Shown: positions 59,606 to 64,000 of the stretch, piece after piece | How the letters are laid out: each line of letters begins with the position of its first letter | Position numbering within the stretch: the stretch's first letter is position 1 | NCBI RefSeq assembly: GCF_003854965.1 | Contig: NZ_RQPI01000001.1 | Coordinates: forward strand, 744,001-808,000 | Direction of reading: 5' to 3' | Origin: Paenibacillus rhizophilus | GTDB lineage: Bacteria; Bacillota; Bacilli; Paenibacillales; Paenibacillaceae | DNA length: 64,000 nucleotides | Program-made: the position numbers and the translations under genes | Notes under the pieces: generated by a model | The model's input: the letters and a program-made list of their open reading frames with translations, nothing else | What the model was told of the DNA's origin: nothing | Databases searched by the model: none

Positions 59606-59615
59606 GGGAATGACC

Positions 59616-61385
59616 ATGTACAATCTCTTCGATCCTTTAACAGCCGTCCAGACCCGATATATCTTTTTTACGGGCAAAGGCGGGGTTGGGAAAACCTCGA
59701 CTGCCTGTGCGACGGCCGTTACTTTGGCGGATGCCGGAAGGAAGGTACTTCTGGTCAGCACCGATCCGGCGTCCAACCTCCAGGATGTATTCGGGATGGA
59801 GCTTTCGAACAGTCCTGCGACTGTAAAAGATGCAGCTAATCTGGATGCAGCTAACCTGGACCCTGAAAAAGCTGCTCTGGAGTATAAGGAAAAAGTAGTG
59901 GCTCCTTATCGTGGTGTTTTGCCGGATGCAGTTCTAGCCTCCATGGAAGAACAACTTTCAGGTGCTTGCACGGTTGAAATTGCCGCGTTTGATGAATTCA
60001 CGGCTATACTGACCAATGAATCCCTTAGGGAACATTATGACCATATCCTGTTTGACACAGCGCCTACCGGGCATACGCTTAGGCTCCTTCAGCTTCCAAC
60101 GTCATGGAACGGCTTTTTGGAAGAGGCTGCCCACGGAGCATCGTGTCTTGGACCTCTGGCCGGATTGGATCAGAAAAAACATCTGTATGAGCAGGCGGTC
60201 CAAACGCTGTCCGACCTGTCAAAGACAACCATAATCCTGGTAGCACGACCAGAACGAACTCCGCTGCTTGAGGCGGCCCGAGCGTCATGCGAACTGCAGG
60301 AACTAGGTGTAGGCAATCAAGTACTTATCATCAACGGAATATTGGATAAAAGTGAGACGGAAGATCAGCTGGCCTCCGTTTTGTATAACCGTCAGCAGCT
60401 TGCTCTGAAGGACATGCCCGAAATGCTTAAGCAGCGGAGGATCTTCCAAGTCCGGCTGGCTCCTTTTAACGTCCTTGGAACCGATAAAATGCGGCAGTTA
60501 TTTAACTGGTCCGGTCTGCCAGTGAGCGAAAGTACTTTTACCAATGAAAAACCATTGGGCCAGCCTCTTGCAGCTTTAATTCAAGATATCGAGCAGGCCG
60601 GTACTCGAATTCTGTTCACGATGGGGAAAGGCGGCGTGGGTAAGACCACCGTTGCTTCTGCTCTTGCCGTCGGGTTGGCAGAACGGGGGCATAAAGTTCA
60701 TCTCAGCACTACCGATCCGGCAGCTCATCTGGAGATGGTATTTGGCCAGGAAGCGGGATTGGTCACGTTAAGCCGAATTGACCCTAAAGAAGAGGTTGAG
60801 CGGTATCGCCAAGAGGTGCTTCGTCAGAACGAAGATATGCTTGATGAAGAGGGGCTAAGGTATCTGGAAGAGGATTTAAAGTCCCCATGTACCGAGGAAA
60901 TCGCTGTATTCAGGGCTTTTGCCAATCTGGTCGAACGATCCCGGGATGAGATTGTAGTCATTGACACAGCTCCGACTGGCCATACGCTGCTCTTGCTGGA
61001 CGCCAGCGAGGAATACCATAAGGAAATCATGCGCTCCACTGCAGCTGTCCCCGAATCGGTACGACAATTGCTCCCCAAGCTTAGAAATCCTAAAGAAACC
61101 GGTGTGATCATTGTTACTTTGGCCGAAGCTACTCCATTTTACGAAGCTTCCCGTTTGGAGCGAGATTTAGGTCGTGCAGGGATTGCGGTGAAATGGTGGG
61201 TGATTAGTCAAAGCTTCGCAGCTGCAGAAACGCATTCTTCTCTTCTGAAAGGCAGAGCTCTGGCGGAACGTGAATGGATCGAGAAGGTTCAAGAAGCTTC
61301 AACTGGTCATACCGCGATTATTCCTTGGAAGGCGACAGAGATAAGCGGATACGAACCATTAAAGGACCTAATAACAGGAGATTAA
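59616..61385 (+). CDS. arsA: ArsA arsenite-activated ATPase
   Basis: A 589-residue protein with two homologous halves. The ATG at 59616 follows GGGGA at six bases; one at 59610 is an alternative. Each half has a Walker A (FTGKGGVGKTS and MGKGGVGKTT), a D-T-A-P-T-G-H-T-L switch motif and a conserved Cys for As(III) (GACTVEIAAFDEF and SPCTEEIAVFRAF). G-A-S-C-L-G-P provides the third Cys. It hydrolyses ATP when arsenite is delivered by ArsD and drives the efflux permease. The full length matches the E. coli type. Confidence 0.95.
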   Translation: MYNLFDPLTAVQTRYIFFTGKGGVGKTSTACATAVTLADAGRKVLLVSTDPASNLQDVFGMELSNSPATVKDAANLDAANLDPEKAALEYKEKVVAPYRGVLPDAVLASMEEQLSGACTVEIAAFDEFTAILTNESLREHYDHILFDTAPTGHTLRLLQLPTSWNGFLEEAAHGASCLGPLAGLDQKKHLYEQAVQTLSDLSKTTIILVARPERTPLLEAARASCELQELGVGNQVLIINGILDKSETEDQLASVLYNRQQLALKDMPEMLKQRRIFQVRLAPFNVLGTDKMRQLFNWSGLPVSESTFTNEKPLGQPLAALIQDIEQAGTRILFTMGKGGVGKTTVASALAVGLAERGHKVHLSTTDPAAHLEMVFGQEAGLVTLSRIDPKEEVERYRQEVLRQNEDMLDEEGLRYLEEDLKSPCTEEIAVFRAFANLVERSRDEIVVIDTAPTGHTLLLLDASEEYHKEIMRSTAAVPESVRQLLPKLRNPKETGVIIVTLAEATPFYEASRLERDLGRAGIAVKWWVISQSFAAAETHSSLLKGRALAEREWIEKVQEASTGHTAIIPWKATEISGYEPLKDLITGD

Positions 61386-61408
61386 TCAATATTAAAAGGG
61401 AGAGTCCA

Positions 61409-61843
61409 ATGACAAAACCATATCAGGCATTAGTGCCGGACCGGATCTATTTTGGCGGCGCTCAGGACGTCGAACAAATGGTAACCGATGAAGGAGTAAA
61501 GGTGGTCGTCGATCTTCGCGAAGAAGCGGAGAAGTGCGCGAGTACGGCGGAACATGTACAGTGGGTGAAGATTCCTTTGGGAGATCATGCGGAGGAGCCT
61601 GAAGCCGATCTTTTCCAGTTGGCCATTCAGGAAGTAGTAAGTGCCTACCGGGAAGGAAAAAAAGTAGCCTTTCACTGCGGCGGAGGGAGAGGACGCACCG
61701 GAACGGTGGCCGTCGGAACGCTGCGGGAACTGGGACTAGCCCAAACGCTTGAAGAGGCGGAACTGCAAGCCAAAGCGATCCGTCCAAGCATCAATGTAAA
61801 GCCGCTCCAATGGGAGTCCTTAAGAGCGATATACGGTAAATAA
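61409..61843 (+). CDS. Protein tyrosine/dual-specificity phosphatase in the ars operon
   Basis: A 144-residue enzyme starting at the ATG at 61409 (GGGAGAG upstream), 23 bases after arsA. It contains the catalytic signature H-C-G-G-G-R-G-R-T-G-T, a C-x5-R phosphatase loop, and an upstream D-L-R-E segment and a possible general-acid loop D-H-A-E-E-P. This is the PTP/DSP fold, distinct from the low-molecular-weight fold of ArsC. It may dephosphorylate a protein or small molecule or act on arsenate adducts; its role in arsenic resistance is unknown. It is the last gene before the convergent terminator. Confidence 0.8.
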   Translation: MTKPYQALVPDRIYFGGAQDVEQMVTDEGVKVVVDLREEAEKCASTAEHVQWVKIPLGDHAEEPEADLFQLAIQEVVSAYREGKKVAFHCGGGRGRTGTVAVGTLRELGLAQTLEEAELQAKAIRPSINVKPLQWESLRAIYGK

Positions 61844-61857
61844 TAGCATAATGTCAA

Positions 61858-61910
61858 AAAGAAAGAACTTGGTGGCTGTTAGAATAATAAGTCATCCAAG
61901 TTCTTTCGTT
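61858..61910 (-). terminator. Terminator between the convergent ars operons
   Basis: GAAAGAACTTGG (61861-61872) pairs perfectly with CCAAGTTCTTTC (61896-61907). On the minus strand the stem is followed by TTTTTGAC, so it mainly ends the arsN1 transcript; it may also slow the plus-strand operon. Confidence 0.8.
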
Positions 61911-61914
61911 TGGA

Positions 61915-62421
61915 TCAGCCGAATAATTTCTCCATGATCATGACATCGATCGGCTTGCCGTCCATGATTCCTTGATCCTCGAATACCCCGACCTCACGGT
62001 ATCCGAATTTTCGGTACAATCCTTGCCCGCTTAGGTTAAAGGGGAAGGTGAAGAGCACCATTTTGTAAAAATCGTTATGGCGGGCTTCCTCTTCAATAGA
62101 AAGGAGGAGGACAGAGCCTATACCTTGCCCCCGATAATCCCGGTGGATATAGATGGACAGATCAGCAACACCCTGATAAGCGCAGCGGTGAGAGTAGGGA
62201 TTTAAAGAAGCCCAGCCGACAACCTGATGCTCGGCCACGGCCACTAACACCGCATGCCTTCCTTGATGCTCCTCGAACCATTTTTGGATATAATCCTGAT
62301 TCTTCGTCTCAGTTTCAAGTGTAGCAATACGGTCCTCAATCCCTTGATTATAAATGAGCAGGATGTCATCCAAATCTTCCGTCTTTGCTGTTCGGATCGC
62401 AACGTCACTTCGTACCATCAT
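61915..62421 (-). CDS. arsN1: ArsN1/phosphinothricin-type N-acetyltransferase
   Basis: A 168-residue GNAT enzyme. Of several in-frame ATGs, the one at 62421 has GGAGGG five bases upstream. Typical segments are IRTAKTEDLDDILLIYNQGI and YNQGIEDRIATLETE near the N-terminus, and the acetyl-CoA loop R-D-Y-R-G-Q-G-I-G. This is the phosphinothricin acetyltransferase/ArsN1 group. ArsN1 acetylates arsinothricin, an arsenical antibiotic, and its location after arsM supports that name rather than a role in phosphinothricin resistance. It is transcribed with marR and arsM. Confidence 0.8.
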   Translation of the reverse strand: MMVRSDVAIRTAKTEDLDDILLIYNQGIEDRIATLETETKNQDYIQKWFEEHQGRHAVLVAVAEHQVVGWASLNPYSHRCAYQGVADLSIYIHRDYRGQGIGSVLLLSIEEEARHNDFYKMVLFTFPFNLSGQGLYRKFGYREVGVFEDQGIMDGKPIDVMIMEKLFG

Positions 62422-62441
62422 TTTATCCCTCCAACTCGTCA

Positions 62442-63245
62442 TTACGGTTTAACTGCTTCGATGACTGCCGAAACAATATATTGCTCGATATTCGTTCCAG
62501 GTACCCAATCTTTGATAAAAGCCTTGGATTCGTCTTTGGGCTGGATAGAGATGTCAGTAAACCCGCTGCTGTGCAGCATTTCCTCAATCTCATGAATCGA
62601 GGAGGCGCCGGAAATGCAGCCCGAATACAATTCAGTCAAATCATTTTTGATTTCAACGGGCAGCTCGGCCGCAGTAACAATATCGGAAATCGCCAGGCGT
62701 CCACCAGTCTCCAGCACCCGATAAGCCTCTTTAAAGACCTGCTGTTTGTCAGGAGAAAGATTGATCACACAGTTGGAAATAATGACGTTCACAGAGTGGT
62801 CTGCTACCGGAAGGTGCTCGATCTCACCAAGCCGGAAGTTCGTATTGGTAAACTTTCCTTTTTCAGCGTTGCTGCGTGCCCGGCTAACCATTTCCGGTGT
62901 CATGTCAACGCCAATCACTTTTCCGGTTTCACCCACCTGCCGAGAAGCCAAAAAGCAGTCAAAGCCGCCGCCGCTTCCCAGATCCAGCACAACCTCTCCG
63001 GGTTGGAGCTCGGCAATCGCTTGCGGGTTTCCGCAGCCAAGCCCCAGATTAGCCCCTTCCGGAACCTCCGATAATTCATCCGTCGAATAGCCTAATTTTG
63101 CCGATATCTCATTAAAATCAGAAGGGGTATCGCAGCAGCTGTCAGATGCACAGCAGGAAGTGGAGGTCCTGGACGGCCTTACCGCAACCTTGCTATATCT
63201 TGCGCGAACATTCTGTCTGATTTCATCATGCGAAGCATTGTTCAT
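62442..63245 (-). CDS. arsM: ArsM arsenite S-adenosylmethionine methyltransferase
   Basis: A 267-residue methyltransferase. The second of two ATGs (63245) has the better spacing from AAGGAGAG. The SAM-binding motif is V-L-D-L-G-S-G-G-G-F-D-C, followed by VIGVDMTPEMVSRAR. Conserved cysteines for As(III) are in the N-terminal S-C-C-A-S-D-S-C-C-D, in I-I-S-N-C-V-I-N-L-S and in Y-S-G-C-I-S-G-A. It methylates arsenite to mono- and dimethyl arsenicals, some volatile. The gene is 18 bases after marR and 20 bases before arsN1. Confidence 0.95.
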   Translation of the reverse strand: MNNASHDEIRQNVRARYSKVAVRPSRTSTSCCASDSCCDTPSDFNEISAKLGYSTDELSEVPEGANLGLGCGNPQAIAELQPGEVVLDLGSGGGFDCFLASRQVGETGKVIGVDMTPEMVSRARSNAEKGKFTNTNFRLGEIEHLPVADHSVNVIISNCVINLSPDKQQVFKEAYRVLETGGRLAISDIVTAAELPVEIKNDLTELYSGCISGASSIHEIEEMLHSSGFTDISIQPKDESKAFIKDWVPGTNIEQYIVSAVIEAVKP

Positions 63246-63263
63246 GCTCATCTCTCCTTAGAT

Positions 63264-63719
63264 TTAGGATTCACTTTTAATCGGCTGGCAGCACCGATCA
63301 GATTTGGCCATCGCTTCATTCATGAGCTGGATCGACCGTATGATCGTGTCTTTTTCAAACTCGCTCATATACGAAAAGACTTCATCCAAATAAGCATTCA
63401 TCTGCTGATCAATGGTGGTTGCTGCATATTTGCCTTGAACGGTAAGGGAGAGCGTATAAACGCGCCGGTCAGTAAGATCGGGAGACTTTGACAACAGTCC
63501 CATCTTGATGAGTGATTGCACCTGCCGGCTAAATGTGGTGATATCCGTTCCGAGGGTTTCCGCGATCTGCTGCATGGATGGGTTATTTTGGCGGTCCACC
63601 TCATACAGAATGTGGCTCTGAACGGGGGTGATATCACAGCCGCCAATCGTACAGCAATTTTTATTAAGCAGTCCAAAACGTCTGGTCATAATTTGAAAAA
63701 GCTCGCGAGCATTTTGCAA
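63264..63719 (-). CDS. MarR-family regulator with Cys pairs, probable arsenical sensor
   Basis: A 151-residue regulator starting at a TTG with AGAGGTGA six bases upstream. It has the MarR winged helix (SMQQIAETLGTDITTFSRQVQSLIKMGLL, SPDLTDRRVYTLSLT, the last with the D-x-R wing motif). Two Cys clusters stand out: N-C-C-T-I-G-G-C-D near residue 22 and D-R-C-C-Q-P near the C-terminus, suitable for binding trivalent arsenic. It is the first gene of the arsM operon. Its promoter and the divergent dehydrogenase promoter carry the same 14-bp element, so it probably represses both. Confidence 0.85.
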   Translation of the reverse strand: MQNARELFQIMTRRFGLLNKNCCTIGGCDITPVQSHILYEVDRQNNPSMQQIAETLGTDITTFSRQVQSLIKMGLLSKSPDLTDRRVYTLSLTVQGKYAATTIDQQMNAYLDEVFSYMSEFEKDTIIRSIQLMNEAMAKSDRCCQPIKSES

Positions 63720-63740
63720 GGGAATTCACCTCTGCTTTTG

Positions 63741-63768
63741 TTATACCCCATATCTTTGTAATTTGCAA
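63741..63768 (-). promoter_or_regulatory. marR promoter with overlapping MarR-type operator
   Basis: On the minus strand TTGCAA (-35), 17 bases and TATAAC (-10) form a promoter. The 14-bp element TTTGTAATTTGCAA (63755-63768, plus-strand reading) overlaps the -35 and is a near palindrome, as usual for MarR sites. Confidence 0.65.
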
Positions 63769-63874
63769 TTAAAAATGTAGGTTTGGAAATGAAAAGAATA
63801 TCATAATCTTAAATAAAACTGTGTATATATTGCTTTTAAACGTTAAACATCATCATGTCATTCAAAAATTATAC

Positions 63875-63904
63875 TTGCAAATTACAAATTAAATGCAATA
63901 CAAT
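63875..63904 (+). promoter_or_regulatory. Dehydrogenase promoter with the second operator copy
   Basis: TTGCAAATTACAAA (63875-63888) is the exact inverse complement of the element before marR. TTGCAA serves as -35 and TACAAT, 18 bases on, as -10. Confidence 0.65.
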
Positions 63905-63938
63905 ACCCTATAACAACCTAACTTGTGGAGGGATGCTT

Positions 63939-64000
63939 GTGTGTTTTTCCAATAAATTATTTATTGTTTCCGGATCAAACTCAGGTATTGGCAAAGCGTG
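63939..64000 (+). CDS. Short-chain dehydrogenase/reductase, N-terminus (runs off right edge)
   Basis: The GTG at 63939 follows GGAGGG at good spacing (an in-frame ATG at 63933 is too close). The 20 visible codons include F-I-V-S-G-S-N-S-G-I-G-K-A, the NAD(P)-binding G-x3-G-x-G loop that opens short-chain dehydrogenases. The remainder is outside the window, so the substrate is unknown. The shared operator suggests the gene responds with arsM to the MarR-type regulator. Confidence 0.7.
   Translation, partial: MCFSNKLFIVSGSNSGIGKA

Noticed and set aside
1..64000. Insertion sequences, prophage, CRISPR, tRNA or rRNA genes
   Set aside because: No transposase, integrase, spaced repeats or RNA gene signatures were found on reading; the only large repeats are the two ABC-F copies.

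Overview
The window looks like chromosomal DNA from a Firmicute of the Paenibacillus type. The evidence is strong AGGAGG-type ribosome binding sites, frequent GTG/TTG starts, compact operons ending in hairpin-plus-T terminators, a YmaF protein, FetAB, Lsa-type ABC-F genes, a YcbA/YcbB (GlnK/GlnL) two-component system and a Kdp operon. I see no rRNA, tRNA, CRISPR array, transposase or phage gene. Both ends cut genes: a ParM/actin-like protein on the left (minus strand) and a short-chain dehydrogenase on the right.

Layout. 1-5.7 kb: actin-like gene, small membrane proteins, a lipoprotein with cell-wall-binding-like repeats, a Cys/His-rich small membrane protein, and a two-component system with a small membrane protein. 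5.8-8.5 kb: a broken ABC-F resistance gene, then the FetAB metal exporter. 8.7-9.1 kb: YmaF with seven His-x-His motifs. 9.2-27.6 kb: an insecticidal-type Tc toxin locus, with a STAND-like ATPase/LuxR regulator divergent from a 2793-aa TcA followed by a 2595-aa TcB-TcC fusion whose C-terminal 313 residues are a variable toxin tip. 27.8-32.5 kb: GlnK/GlnL-like regulators divergent from a dicarboxylate/glutamate symporter, with an exact TTTTGT-N4-TTTTGT GlnL-type site between them, then an aromatic-acid-exporter-like protein. 32.6-36.7 kb: His-rich CzcD, an ECF sigma/DUF4179 anti-sigma pair and a deleted polyprenyl synthetase gene. 36.8-39.1 kb: Fur-box-controlled FTR1 iron permease plus a lipoprotein sharing its extracytoplasmic repeat. 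39.3-45.9 kb: a lipoprotein, a second broken copy of the same ABC-F gene, small genes, a BASS transporter, an acetyltransferase, and a CDF transporter behind a terminator-containing leader.

46.1-57.0 kb: a complete Kdp potassium system. kdpD-kdpE come first with their own terminator, then a 110-aa membrane protein, an unannotated 35-aa membrane peptide, kdpF, kdpA, kdpB, kdpC, and a kinase-less protein made of two tandem KdpD sensor/USP units. The same 11-bp-period direct repeat lies upstream of both kdpD and the structural operon. 57.2-64.0 kb: an arsenic island. An arsR-acr3-arsC-arsD-arsA-phosphatase operon converges on a marR-arsM-arsN1 operon; the latter is divergent from a dehydrogenase gene, and each divergent promoter carries a copy of the same 14-bp operator.

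The most interesting items are the tandem kinase-less KdpD protein with its micro-ORF context, the Tc toxin with an unassigned His-rich tip and dedicated regulator, and the Cys-rich MarR/ArsM operator arrangement.
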